Part shown: positions 22,248 to 34,400 of the stretch, piece by piece
Layout: each line of letters starts with the position of its first letter
Position numbering within the stretch: the stretch's first letter is position 1
Origin: Gossypium raimondii
Taxonomy: Eukaryota; Streptophyta; Magnoliopsida; Malvales; Malvaceae
Assembly: GCF_025698545.1 (NCBI RefSeq)
Contig: NC_068567.1
Span: forward strand, 60,145,371-60,209,370
DNA length: 64,000 nt
Reading direction: 5' to 3'
Program-made: the position numbers and the translations under genes
Notes under the pieces: model-generated
What the model saw: only the letters and a program-made list of their open reading frames with translations
Told to the model about the DNA's origin: nothing
Databases searched by the model: none

Positions 22248-22573
22248 GGGTGAACTACATTAGTAGTCGCTCAATTATTAGTAAATTTCTTTCCTAATCA
22301 CCTAACTATGAAAAGTTACAAAATGGTCACTCAACTATTCAATTTTATCTATTTTGGTCACCCATCTATCTTGGATTTTTGGGTGCTCCCGTTTTTACAT
22401 TAGCTAGTTGGTGAACAAAAAAGACAAAATTGAATAACTGAGTGACCGTTTTTTTAACTTTTTATAGTTTGGTGATGAAAAATAAATTTACTTAATTGAG
22501 TAATCATTTTGTAATTTTTCATAGTTAGATGATAAAAAAATCATAATTGGATGATCTCTATTGTAATATACCC
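22248..22573. mobile_element. Palindromic MITE, family P1
   Basis: Begins gggtgaactacattagtagtc and closes with gatctctattgtaatatacc. The interior phrases aaaagttacaaaatggtcac and gtgaccgttttttt mirror each other. The same family occurs at 44752, 46113 and 49943, each starting near gtaaactatattggtagtc or a variant. Confidence 0.55.
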
Positions 22574-22960
22574 AAAATTATTAGTGTGTAAAATCAAAAG
22601 TGATTCAAAACACTTTAAAATGTACATAGGGAAATTTTATCAAAATTGGTGGGCTAATTTGACTTTTTCTAATGTTTCATAGGGAAATTTTATCAAGATT
22701 TCTATCCAACTCTCAAAATCTAAAAGAAAGATTCAATCAATCAATGGAGTTATGGCTTTATATTTGAATCCAACAGTTCATGTTGAGATTTTCTTATAAA
22801 ATTATGAGAGGCATGCTTCACATTCGCACCAAATAATTGAGGGCTTCTATCTTTCTTTTGAAAAATGAGAAGAAGAAAATTATTATTATATGAATTTTTG
22901 TGATTTTGGGGCTTCACACTTCAATGGGAAAAGTGTTTTTGTTTCCAAACATAAAGGTAG

Positions 22961-23081
22961 ATTGAGTTTTAGCTCGATTGATATGAGTTTTGTTGTCAAT
23001 GTAGGAGAATGTGAGTTCGAGTGTGCTGCAGTGCATTATCCTTTTATTTATGACTTGGGAAAGAACTATGGGTAGTTCTAA
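22961..23081 (+). mobile_element. tRNA-derived SINE, copy b
   Basis: A-box-like TTTAGCTCGATTGATATG, B-box-like GTGAGTTCGAGTGTGC about 30 bp later, then the family body (cattatccttttatttatga, aactatgggtagttctaaa). A 61-codon frame overlapping it is incidental. Confidence 0.65.
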
Positions 23082-23198
23082 ATTTAAAGGACTAATATAA
23101 ACAAAAAAAGTTTAAGGACTAAGTTAAAGAAAAATTACCAAATTTATAGAATATTAGATATTATCTTATCCCTATGTTTTGAATATACATAATTATAG

Positions 23199-23720
23199 GC
23201 TAAATTATACTATTAGCCCTTATACATTAATTTGATCAATTTTAATCACTTTACTTTTCGGATCGGTCAATGTTATTCCTTTTACTTTTTAATTTTAAAT
23301 TTTTAGTTCGAACCAAACAATAGTAGCTAAATTTGTTTAGTTAAATTCAATTATTAGTCCTGTACTATGATTATAGTTGTAGATTTGGTTCATGTTCTCC
23401 AATTGGATCATTTTAAGTCTCATATTTTTTTAATTTTGAAATTTCAGTTTTGACGCAAATGACAATCGTTAATCCATTAACTGGATTTTTAGTGAATAAT
23501 ATATGGAAATAACAAGTTGACATATCATTACAAATATTATAACATTTTTGGCACATCAATCTTAAAATAACAAACTTAGCTTAATAAATTTAACAGTTAT
23601 CATTTAATGAGGAACGAAACTTTAAAATTTTAAAAATACGAGGATTAAGAATAATCAAATTAAAGTATAGAAATAAATCTACAACTTTCAAAAACAGGGA
23701 CTAATATCAAAATTTAACCC
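23199..23720. mobile_element. Palindromic MITE, family P2
   Basis: Left arm starts ggctaaattatactattagcc; right arm ends gggactaatatcaaaatttaaccc. Interior arms mirror each other. A related element lies at 46917-47432. Confidence 0.5.
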
Positions 23721-24157
23721 ATAACTATATTCAACATTTGCTAAAGCAGCCATCTTAATAATTTTTTATGTTGTTTCACTATACATCGAGACTAATATTT
23801 TTAGGATTCGTAATTACTCCTCTTAACAATATCGTCTTTAAAATTTGAATCTAAATATTATTTTTAAAAGTATAATAGATTTTATCATCACACACAACGT
23901 TGCTATAAATTGCTTGGTTTTTGAGTAATGTATGTTAGAATTTTTTTAGTTGCCCAAAGAAAATGAGCTTTACGAGACCTTTTCGTAAGATGCAGAGAAG
24001 ATAGTACAGGGATCATATGGTTTTACTTGAAGATTGTAAAAGTTGTGCCACTGTCATTGGATTTGATTATAATTATATTTGCAACTCGATTGAATAAATT
24101 TGTTTAAATTTAAAAATTGTATGTTTGATGTAATGATTGAGTGAATTTATTTTTACG

Positions 24158-24300
24158 ATTTCGTATACAATGCTTAGAATCATCTATAACTCCTCCTCAA
24201 TTTCTAAATACGAAGATGATGCGCTAAAGTTCACTCAAACTCATGTCCTCTTGCATTGACAACAATACTCATGCCAATCGAGCTAAGACTCAATCGGCTA
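24158..24300 (-). mobile_element. tRNA-derived SINE, copy c
   Basis: Reversed, it reads tagccgattgagtcttagctcgattggcatgagtattgttgtcaa in outline (A-box TTAGCTCGATTGG), then the family body with ttagaaattgaggagga. The B box is mutated. Confidence 0.65.
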
Positions 24301-25762
24301 TTCGTTGTGATTTTTTATCATCATAACTATTACTGAAAAGTAGAGGTATTCATAAGTGAAAGTCATAAGTGCCAAGTCGTAACTTTCACATATGATAATT
24401 TTTTATGTTTGATGCATTGCATTGCCCATGATATCTTTCACGCATGACCTTAAAATGTTGAGAATCCGATCATAGTTAATGAGATTTTGATAGTGTTGGC
24501 AAAGGTTGAGGCCCTAAGATATTGATGTCTCAAATTCGACCCCCGCCCAATATAAACTTCAAAAAATTACAAAATTATCATTGAACTATTCACAATGTCT
24601 GCACCAATCAAAAATTCTTATTCCTCTTCTCTTCTACAATTCAATTTTTTTCATGAATAAGCTTTGAACGTCATGAATTAGTTAATCAAAATCTAAGTAG
24701 CTTTCTTCTTCGATCTCCGACACTAATCGTCATAACAATTTGGATTTACGATATGTTCTGTTACTCATCAAAGGACACTAGTCCATTTTGTAAATTTTTA
24801 ATATTAAGTGATCAAAATATAAATTTACCAATAATTCACTTTTGTAACTTACTCAGAAAACCAAAATGGTTAAAGATTTAATTGATGGATGAATGCAATT
24901 TCAAATAAATTTTCCATCAATAATCTAAAGTTAGGCTCCCTCTCACTCACCATAATAATTGTCATTTATTTGTTCAAAAAAAAGACTTAAATAGTCCCCA
25001 ACCACCCTAATATAGCCCAGCCAGCCATGGAAAATGTGCTATTTTCAAATTGCTTGATTTTTGCTATTTTTAAATTTTAAATTCTATTCCTTTCTCATAC
25101 ATTTGAATTATTTTTTTAATTATTAAAAAACTTTATTCAATATTTTAAGCCAACTTTTAATAAGTCCCTTTTTCATCTGAATCAAGTTTCAATTTTGTAT
25201 TTTTATCTTCGAAAAATTATTTTATGGACTCTTTTCATGTCCTTTTTCAATTATTTAATAATATTTCAATAATTCTTTTGTCATTAGCACATCATTTTTA
25301 TAATTTTTGTACCCAGAATCCTAATACCAGAACTTGAACACTAAACTTTAAATCTTGAACCCAGACTTTAGGATCAAGGTTCTAAGTTCGAAATCAGGGT
25401 TCAGGATTCAAAGTTCAAGGTTCAGGGTATTATCAAAATGATATGTCAATGACATAGAAAAATTACTAACATATCATTAAATAATTGAAAATGAACTATA
25501 AATGATGTGACGGGAAAGGTCCATAAAATAATTTTTAAACTTATCTTCATATATTAATTTTTAATGAAAAATATTTTATTATTATATATTAGTTACGATT
25601 TTATCACCTATATGCGTGCACATTATTTTATTAAACCGTCCCTGCATGTGCACGATTACGTTAATTTTTAATTAAAAGAATAATAAAACCAGTACATTCG
25701 TCGTCTCATAAGGTTGAATTTGATGAAATATAATCATTTTCTTTTATTTAACAATTAAAGTA
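24301..25762. other. Intergenic
   Basis: AT-rich, no gene. A stretch at about 25330-25435 has degenerate ggttcagggttcaag-like text in both orientations, an old low-complexity palindrome. Nothing else is assignable. Confidence 0.4.
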
Positions 25763-26167
25763 GGGTTTAATTCACAAGACATCCTCAACTATAGTTCCAT
25801 TTTAATTCAATCCCCAAATCTCAAAATATTCTAATTTAGTTATCAAAATGTCAAAATCATTTCAATTAGATCCTTCCGTCAATCTACACATTAACTTAGA
25901 TGTTAAATATATAAATACCTACTGTATGGATAGTTTCGATTCGAGATGTTAAAAAATCTTATTAACACGACATATCTAAACTATCCATATAATAAGTATG
26001 CATGTGTTTATAAAATGCTCTGTATCAAATCAAACAATCATTTAACACCTAAATTGCCTACTAAACTAATGGAAGTCTAGTACTCCAATAATTAATAGTA
26101 CTTTGAAATTCAGGGACCAACTTAAAATTTGGTTATAGTTCAGAGGGTATTCGGTTGAAATTAACCC
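25763..26167. mobile_element. Palindromic MITE upstream of the 67-aa gene
   Basis: Left end gggtttaattcacaagac and cctcaactatagttcc; right end ttatagttcagagggtat and tgaaattaaccc. These are reverse complements over about 50 bp. It ends about 257 bp before the ATG at 26424, so it may sit in that gene's promoter. Confidence 0.5.
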
Positions 26168-26423
26168 AAAAAAACAAGTCAAGAAACACACTAATGATGG
26201 CAATACAGTAAATATATTCAAACACAAAGCCCATTTAGCAACAGCAATCCCCATAAAAACCGCGTCAAAGCTCCACAAATAATCAAAAGCTTCTGAATCC
26301 AAAAAAAAAAGAAGCTTATTGAAACGAAACTTTGAAGGCAAAGAAGAACAAGTAAGAAGCAAGAAAATCAAGTTCCCTTTTTCGCCTCGCCATTGATTTT
26401 TTTTCCGGTTCAGTGGTACAAAA

Positions 26424-26627
26424 ATGGCGAACCAGTTGGAGAGCTTAGTGGAAACGATAAAATCAAAAGTAAGAGCTCTGAAGAAGAAATCAAAGAACAA
26501 TAAACCGTATATAAAGATGGATAAAAGCTCCAGCGTTAAAGTAGAGATCCGTAGCAGGAAAGCAAGAAAACTTATCGATAAGACTCTCAAAGCCGCCGAT
26601 CGACCTGGAAAACGTACCATTTCGTGA
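26424..26627 (+). CDS. Small basic protein, 67 aa, uncharacterised
   Basis: A complete ATG frame, MANQLESLVETIKSKVRALK to a C-terminal DRPGKRTIS. It is lysine and arginine rich, with about one third charged residues and no signal peptide or membrane segment. The pattern SSSVKVEIRSRKARKLIDKT, ordered codon use and GC content above the flanks (about 43% against roughly 30%) argue for a real gene. It looks like a conserved small plant protein I have seen without a defined function, but I cannot name the family with confidence. The single exon is followed by a T-rich probable 3' UTR. The opposite strand has a longer frame (26066-26755), judged a shadow. Confidence 0.7.
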   Translation: MANQLESLVETIKSKVRALKKKSKNNKPYIKMDKSSSVKVEIRSRKARKLIDKTLKAADRPGKRTIS

Positions 26628-26954
26628 CCTTTTTTTTGTTTCATTTTATTCTCTCCCTTTTTTTTCAATGGAATATACAAGTCTGTTTCTGCATTCTTTT
26701 TTCTCCGTTTTTTAGATTTCGTATATTTTGATCTTTTATTTGAAATGTTAGCCAACAGATTGCGTGCGTGTGTGTTTTACGTTACATGAACCGTTTTCTA
26801 TGGTTTTTATTTTAGATCCGATGAAGTATGAGCTTTGATCTGAGAGCATGAATATAACATGCAATACGTGCAGGATTATGATAATTATAATTAATATAAA
26901 ATTTTTAAACATTTATGATATAAATATATTATAATGTTGCCATTGGAATTTTTT

Positions 26955-27150
26955 TTTGTAGAGGATGAAATTAAATTATATATTTTTATAATATTAAAAT
27001 ATAATTTTATTATTTTAATATTTTATATTTTATAAGATTAAATCAAATTTTATTATTTTTAGGAGTTAAAATATAATTTTATTATTAATAATTTAAAATT
27101 TTATAAATTATAAAATATTTAAATAAAAAATTTCATTTAAGGCCTACACA
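26955..27150 (+). repeat. Dispersed repeat family R1, copy 3
   Basis: Body phrases such as aggatgaaattaaattatat, ttaaaatataattttattat and aattataaaatatttaaata match the copy at 11838-12110. The distinctive 5' end is decayed. Confidence 0.45.
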
Positions 27151-27730
27151 ATCCTCCCGATGGAAAACTAAATAAAATAGAAATAATTAAAAAAAAAGAA
27201 AATCGAATACCTCGAAAATCAATATAGTTTTTATTTTTATTTTATTAGTTGTAACTGATCGTCAACGATAAGGTTGTAAGCAGTTCAGTTTTTATTTTTA
27301 ATTTTTGCATTTGAAAATTTCTCTTCCGATTTTATTTCATTCATGGTTATCAAAAGATAAATAGAATAAAACAACTTTTTAAAAAATATATTTTGATTGA
27401 AAAGCATATAAGATTTTTAAAATTGTTAAAAATGCCATAGATATTTCTGCTTTTTATAAATTTAAATTTTGAATTTGAATTTAAATTTTTGTATTTTATT
27501 TATAGAAATTTAGTCTCTTTATTTTTAAATTTTCAAAATCAGATGTATTTGTTAACACTATTAAAATTATTTTGTTAACAAATGTATTTTTTAATTTCAA
27601 AATGTGACACCAACTAATTTAAAATTTTTTTGACAAAGTTAACAATTGAGTCATTATTTCGAAATCTTAAAAGTAGAGAGACTAAATTCTAGATTTATGA
27701 AGAGTATAAGGACCTATGATATTTAATCTC

Positions 27731-28105
27731 AGATTAAATAACTTTCTGGGGCTTGAACTTGGCAATTATTTTTCACATTGGGGCTTGAACTTTTTTTTTG
27801 GTCCAAGTAATTTGGCCATGAACTTAACAATTATTCTCACATTAAGGCTTGAACTAGATAATTGTTCTTATATTCTGGCTTGAGTTTTTTTTTGTCCAAT
27901 TGTTCTCATATTAAAGTCTGAACTTGACAAGTGTTCCCACATTAGAGGAAAGAATTGCCAAATGCAGGGCCTAACTTGCACAAAAAAAAAATTAATATCT
28001 AATGTGGGAATAATTGCCAAGTTTTAGCCTCACTTGGACAAAAAAGAATTTTAAATCCTAATACGAGAATAGTTACTAATTTCAAGCCCCCAAAAGTATC
28101 TAACC
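27731..28105. mobile_element. Palindromic MITE, family P3, copy 1
   Basis: Starts agattaaataactttctgggg and ends gcccccaaaagtatctaacc, an imperfect palindrome. Alternating phrases such as ggcttgaacttggcaatta and ggtccaagtaatttgg repeat with inversion around the middle. Related copies are at 59510-59940 and 61250-61640. Confidence 0.6.
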
Positions 28106-28552
28106 CTTTAATCTAAAGAAAAGAAAGAAAGCAAATTAGTAAATGTAGTAGTGTTACTTGTTGACATTTTAGTTGTGGATATGTGTTTGACTTTGGTAAT
28201 GAATCAGAACCGTAGATCAGAGATGGAGTAGATAGCAGATAGTCCAAGATCTTATTAGCTCAGTGGTCCATGTGGGTGAATGACAGTAGCTGATATGGTT
28301 CCAATTTTCAGGGTTTGGTTTTGTCAATGAGATTTATTTATTGTTGACTTGGGAAACTGGACCGGTCTTCTGTGCATAGTATTATTGCGCCCAACTTTTT
28401 TAGGTTTCATTAATATTTATTAATTTAGTTGATGTTATTGGTGTAACACTTCTCATTTTAAATTTAATTGAAAACTAATCGAATTAATTGGAGTTAGTTT
28501 GATTGGGTTAATTATTTTCATAAAAAATATAATTAAGGTTCCGTAAGATTAT
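28106..28552. other. Intergenic, nothing recognised
   Basis: No gene or repeat assigned. A tRNA-like phrase (ttattagctcagtggtcc) at about 28253 lacks a B box and cannot form a tRNA. Confidence 0.4.
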
Positions 28553-28553
28553 T

Positions 28554-28667
28554 GGGGATAAAATTTTAGGCTCATATTTTGGGTCGGGCAGGGCTTGGGT
28601 AAGCATAAAATATGTTAATATCATGCTTAGGTCAAACTCAAACTGACCCAGCCCATGAACACTTCTA
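28554..28667 (+). mobile_element. hAT family fragment, 3' end only
   Basis: Contains taggctcatattttgggtcg and ends gcccatgaacacttcta, matching the 3' arm of the GC-rich hAT family. No 5' arm is present, so it is a one-ended relic. Confidence 0.55.
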
Positions 28668-29124
28668 TTAGAATGTAACATTTAGATGTTTGGTTGACAA
28701 AATGTAAGATTACCTTAGAAACACGTTTTACTCAATTGCCCTTTATAGAATTTGTATTTTTCTAACAAGTTTAGTTGCTTTAATATTTTTAGTCTCAAAA
28801 ATTATAATTAATTATTACAGTTCTTACTTGTATTACAATTTATATATTAATAAGTAAATATATTGCGTTGAAATGAATTTATAAATTATAATTATAATAA
28901 TATTGCAACCCCAACTATAATTATAGTTATAACTATAATTAATATATTAATAAATTATTAAATAAAATATAATGATTATAATTGTAATGTATGATATCTA
29001 CTAATTCACTATTACGAAAAAATATTTTTTTTTGTTTTTAATTAGTCTTAAAATTTATTTTTAAAAAACTTAAATTAATTAAATTAATAAAAAAACAAAT
29101 TGGTCCAAACACTACACCAAAACA

Positions 29125-29480
29125 GGTCTTTAGCGGCGCTTTTTAACGCCACCAAAGGTATTTGCGGCATTTCCAGAAGCGCCGCAAAAAAGGCCGCTAA
29201 CGAAAACGTCGCAAACATTTGCAGCGTTTACAAACAAAACGCCGCTAAAGACCATGTTCTTTAGCGCGCTAGAAAAAACGCCTCTAAAGACCATGTTCTT
29301 TAGCGGCTAGCTTAAAAAAAAAAACCATGTTCTTTAGCGGCTTAGAAAAAACGCTAAAGATCATGTTCTTTAGCGGCGTTTATTCTGCCCGCTAAGAACA
29401 TGAAAAATAGTGGCGTTTTTTTAAACCCCGCTAAAGAACATGTTCTTTAGCGGCGCTTTTATCTAAAACGCCACTATTTT
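29125..29480. repeat. Left subterminal repeats of the CACTA element
   Basis: About eight copies of TTTAGCGGC or its complement, several in the phrase ccatgttctttagcgg. In characterised En/Spm elements such subterminal repeats bind the TNPA protein. Confidence 0.8.
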
Positions 29481-29704
29481 TGGGATTTTTATATTAAATT
29501 TTCATTTTTCACCTCATGTAGCAACAAATCAAAAGGAACGATTTAAACCACCAAAAGCAATAAATTTATATAATATTTCAAATTAAACGAATAAAATAAT
29601 ATTAATATCAATAAATAAAAGTGAATTCATAGTATTTTTGCAAAATGTTAAATGTTAAAATGATAAAAATATTTATGTCATACACTATGAAGGCGGAAGT
29701 TGCG

Positions 29705-31345
29705 ACTAAAACATCTTCATCACAGCCTGAAGCTGTTGCTGGAGTTCGTCGTACTTTTTGGCCTACTCTGCTTCTCTCGCTGCCGCCTCTGCTTTAAGTT
29801 GTAGCTGGAGTTCTTCATATTTCCTTTGAACCTCAACTGTGGTCGCTTGCATCTCAGCCATTTGGTCTTTCAACAACTTCAGCTTGAGCCTGACTCCCCG
29901 AAGCCATGTATTGGTGGGAGTTGGATCCAAAATATTGGGTTGGGCTAACAAAAGATCCTTGAAATCGAACCCGACCATACCTTTCAGGACCCAAAACTTC
30001 AGTAATAATCTGGTTATCAATGTCTTCAAGATGAACAGAACTATCACTAGAAGCAATCGCTTCGTACTCCGCCTTTTTATCCTTTAGTTTTTCCTAATAA
30101 ATAAATCACATAGTTAGGAACGCAATATTATATATTAAAAACATATGCAACATAACAATAGTTGCATTACAAGCAATGAATTAAACCATTAGAAAATAAA
30201 CACTAAAAATAACTAAAATAAGTCAAATCTTATTAAGTAAGCGTACCATTATTTCACCAACTTGAGAGTCATGGGAGATCCATCTTTCTTCCTATGTGTA
30301 ATTTCAAAAAGTTGAAGGCGTCCAACTTTTTGACCGGACGATAGTTCCTACAATATGGTAGTATAAATATTATTTAACAGAAAGTTATACATATTCGACA
30401 ATATTAAAAAAATTAAAAATACCTCCGCCTCAGCTACAAATGCAAAACTTCTAATCCTTACTGTGGGTGAATTTTTGTTTCACTTTCTTTTTTCCAACTT
30501 GTTCACGATCCTACGTTATGAAATTTTTAGTACGTAAATAGAAAATACTATAAACCAAAATAATTACAATAGTTTGGAAGTACGTCATACCTCGCCTTTC
30601 TTCGAATGCCAAAATCTAACCGCATCTTCCCATTGGTACCTCAACATACCCGTCGGGACATTTTGCAATTTCTCATCTAGGGTTGTTTTGTTTTATAATA
30701 TTTTTCTTCAAAGTACTTTTATTGTCTCTCCATCTTTTTCCCAATGCTTTCTTTACGTAAGCATCTGAGACCTCTAAAGCAAACCTCGCCTACAAAAAAC
30801 AAAAAACACAAGTTAATAAAGTAAATATAAATGAAACTATTTCCCAAGCATTACAGATGGCATTAACATTTTGTTACCTTAATATTATCGAGGGCTTGGT
30901 TTTTGTTGCTTTCGGGCATTTGATGCCATGACTCGTAGTTGATAGGCAACATATTCGCATTTCGTGCTAAAATGCCCATGTATCTTGCTAAAAGTCGAGC
31001 TTCTGATCCAACAGGCTGACCAAAACTGTTTCTGCCAACTTTGACACGCTCGAACTGGATCTAACTCGTATAACTCTCTAAGTAGCGTACGTCCTCGACC
31101 TCTGCGCGTCCCACCATTTTCAGCTACAAATGGTATATTATAATATAAGAATTTGAAAAATAAATCAACTATAACAGAAACACGCATGTAAATTAAACGT
31201 AAAATTACTTTGAACTTCAGAGGATCCTCAATTTGTAATCGGAACATTCAAGATCCAATTGTCATCATTGTTCAAGATTATTTGTCTCTGTCGAGTTAGG
31301 ATCATTCCTCGTAATGCTTCCCCTTAGAATTTTTCTTCTAGGCAT
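29705..31345 (-). pseudogene. CACTA TNPA-like gene (decayed)
   Basis: The reading starts at ATG 31345 (MPRRKILRGSITRNDPNST) and is cut soon after by stops. The conserved block GRGRTLLRELYELDPV (about 31050-31120) and the degraded SWQKQFWSACW and HGHFSTKCEYVAYQLRV follow, in a frame containing indels. The C-terminal coiled coil (MAEMQATTVEVQRKYEELQ, KAEAAAREAE) lies at 29763-29895. It is interrupted by TAG before a final KKYDELQQQLQAV...MF ending at 29705. Introns are likely between these blocks. TNPA-type proteins bind subterminal repeats and help excision. Multiple stops and shifts make it non-functional. Confidence 0.8.
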
Positions 31346-31489
31346 TTTATCTGCAATACACATAAAATAGTTGACAACTTAATAACTAATTACAACAATA
31401 TCAGCACATATAAAATAGTTGAAATATATAATAAGACCAAGATTTAAATTATAATATATTACATATAAATAAAGAATCGTAAAATCTTA

Positions 31490-34400
31490 CTATATCATTA
31501 TTCAGAAATATCTTCATCGGTATCTGACGAACCCATTGAAATTGTGCACTAGTACTAGGGATATTGTCGTTTAAGTTTTGTTCGGAAAGGGCAAAGTTTA
31601 CGATCCGTCGTCGATGTTATATCTACTTCCACTTGCCCATGTCAAACAAGTCTTTAGGGATGTTACGAGTACAACGTACCAACCTTCATCGCTTGGATCT
31701 TTTGAGTAAAAACTTGTTTGACTTGAGATGAGAATACATACTACTCATCTATCGGTTGTTGTCCTGTGTGAATCAATCGGTCAAAATTCACCATTGTAAA
31801 ACCAAATTGATCTTACTTAATTCCACGAAATGTATTAACATCGGCCCAATCACCTCGAAATAAGACAACTTTCCATTTGCCGTAGTAATCCAACTCAATT
31901 ATGTCAGTAAGATGTCCGAAATATTCTACATTTCCCTCGACAAGATTATTGTCCCTAGCACTAGCATAACTTGTGATTGCAGAATTGACAACTATTCCAC
32001 AATTTTGCGTTCTCCTCAACCTCTCGCGATATTTTGTATGAAATCTGAATCCGTTGATGAGGAACGCACTATATCTTTTAACCACTCGATTTGGACTTTG
32101 GGAGAGCCATTTAACTGCATACCGTTTGGCTTAACCATTCATAAAAAGATTCTGTAAACATCTTATTGATATCTCGATGTTGTGTTCTTCGGGAGCGCGA
32201 ACGAGATCTCAATTTTTGTTTGTACTCACTATGTTAAAAAAATGTTCACCTTGTTAGAAGATAAATAGTTATTAGTTTGATAAATATTTATCAAATTTGT
32301 ATAACTTACTTCCGTAAAGGTTCCAATGATTCGTGGTGAAACAGAACATATCGATGTGCTTGTACTAGAGGTGCTCATGGGTCGGTAGGCCCATAAAAAA
32401 TTTCGGCTGGGTCCTAGGCAGGCCCAAATATGGGCCTAAGATTTTGCCCAGGCCGGCCGAAAAAATCATAAGTCAGGCCCTGCCTACCTATTTTATTTTA
32501 AAATTTTAAAAATTAAAAAAGTATTTTAAAATATTTTAAAATATTTTAAAATTAAAAAAGTATTTTAAAAATATTTTAAAATTAAAAAAAATTAAAAAAA
32601 GTATTTTAAAAATAATTTAAAATTTAAAAATTAAAAAGTATGTAAAAATATTTTAAAATTAAAAAAATAAATATATTTATTAAATCGGGCCGCCCGAGCC
32701 AAAAAAAGTGGTGCCCGAGGCCCACCCGCTTTCTAAACAGCCTCGTTTTTGCCCAAGCCCATATTTCGGCCTATATTTTACTCAAACCTCCCATATTTCG
32801 AAGCGGGCCGTCAGTGGCGGGCCAGCCATGAGCCCATGAGCACCTCTAGCTTGTACCCACGATAAATGATCTAATTCTGCAATTTCAACTTTGCCGATTG
32901 GTTCTCAAAAACTTTGGAACAAATAAGTATCGGCTAAGTTATGGTCCGTGAGTCCAGCATTCCTATTTGGTCTGTTTAACCTTGTTTCAACATCTTCCAA
33001 ATATCTTGAGCAGAAGGTCATACATTCCTCTGCCAAGTAGCCTTCAGCAATCGATCCTTCTGGATATCGCTTGTTGCGGCAGTAAGACTTTAATTTGGAT
33101 AGGAACCTAAACACAATATACAACATTTCTTAATTATTGAAACTAAAGGCATATAGGTGAATGAAGGAAAATTTTAAAAATTTTAATTAACACATTTCTA
33201 TGGGATACATCCATCGATAGAAAACGGGTCCGCCAAGAATTGCTTCGTGTGGGAGATGGATTACCAAGTGAACCATAATGGTGAAGAAGGAAGGTGGGAA
33301 GATTTTCTCCATGTTGCATAAAGTGAAAGCGGCTCGATCCTGTACCTTCTGAAGTTTTTGAACATCCAAAACTTTGCCACAAATGGCTTTCATTATGTTG
33401 GATAGTTCAATTGTACAAGACGTCACCTTCTTGGACATACAACATCGTGAAACCATCGGCGATAAATCTTGCATCAAGATGTGATAGTCATGTGATTTTA
33501 GCGAATATAATCTTCGATCTTTAACACTAACACATCGAGATATATTTGATGCATACGCATCTGGAACCTTTATATCCTTCAACACCGTGCAGAACACTTC
33601 TTTTTCCGTCTTTGACATTGAAAAAATAGAAGGCGGCAACCGATATTTCCCATATTTCCCATTCGGAAGTGGATTGGGATGAAGATCAGGTCGGATTCCC
33701 ATTTGGAGTAAATCAAGTCGACTATGAAGATTGTCTTTTGATTTTCCGTCGACATTCAAAATTGTACCCACAATGTTCTCGCAGACATTTTCTCAATGTG
33801 CATAACATCAAGATTGTGTCGTAAAAGGTGATGCTCCCAATAAGGCAACTCAAAAAAAATACTTCTTTTTTTCCACAAGTCCGCCTCATTAGGATCGTCC
33901 TCTTCATCAGAGTCATCATTAGCTTCATTATTTGATCTTCTATTTCTTTGCATGTTTTGCGGTTGGTTCATCTTCCCATAAATGAAATTCATATCTTCCA
34001 ACATAAACAAGATTTCAGAGCCACTGGTCTGCGAAGGAGCTTCTCTAAACTCTTCAGTACCATCAAATACAGAACTCTGAAATCTAAATCTATGATTTTC
34101 TGGTAACCACCGACGATGCCCCATGTAAGAGAACTTCTTCCCATTGTACAACCATTGCGAACATGTTTGTGCAGCACAACAAGGACACGCATAACGACCC
34201 TTGGTACTCCAACCAGATAAATTGGCATAAGCGGGAAAGTCATTAACGGTCCACATCAAAGTTGCACGTAAATTAAAGTTCTCCTTTCTCAGCACATCGT
34301 ATGTCTCGACACCAGCCCACAATTGTTTTAACTCTTCAATAAGTGGCTGTAAATAAATGTCGATATCATTCCCGAGCCCTTTCTCTCCAGGGATAATCAT

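Noticed and set aside
26066..26755. 229-codon minus-strand frame over the 67-aa gene
   Set aside because: Rich in F, L and K as expected from antisense of A/T-rich and Lys-rich DNA, it also runs through a MITE and has no domain; the plus-strand gene explains the composition.
28250..28275. tRNA A-box-like phrase ttattagctcagtggtcc
   Set aside because: No B box at the right distance and no cloverleaf possible; chance or very old SINE remnant.
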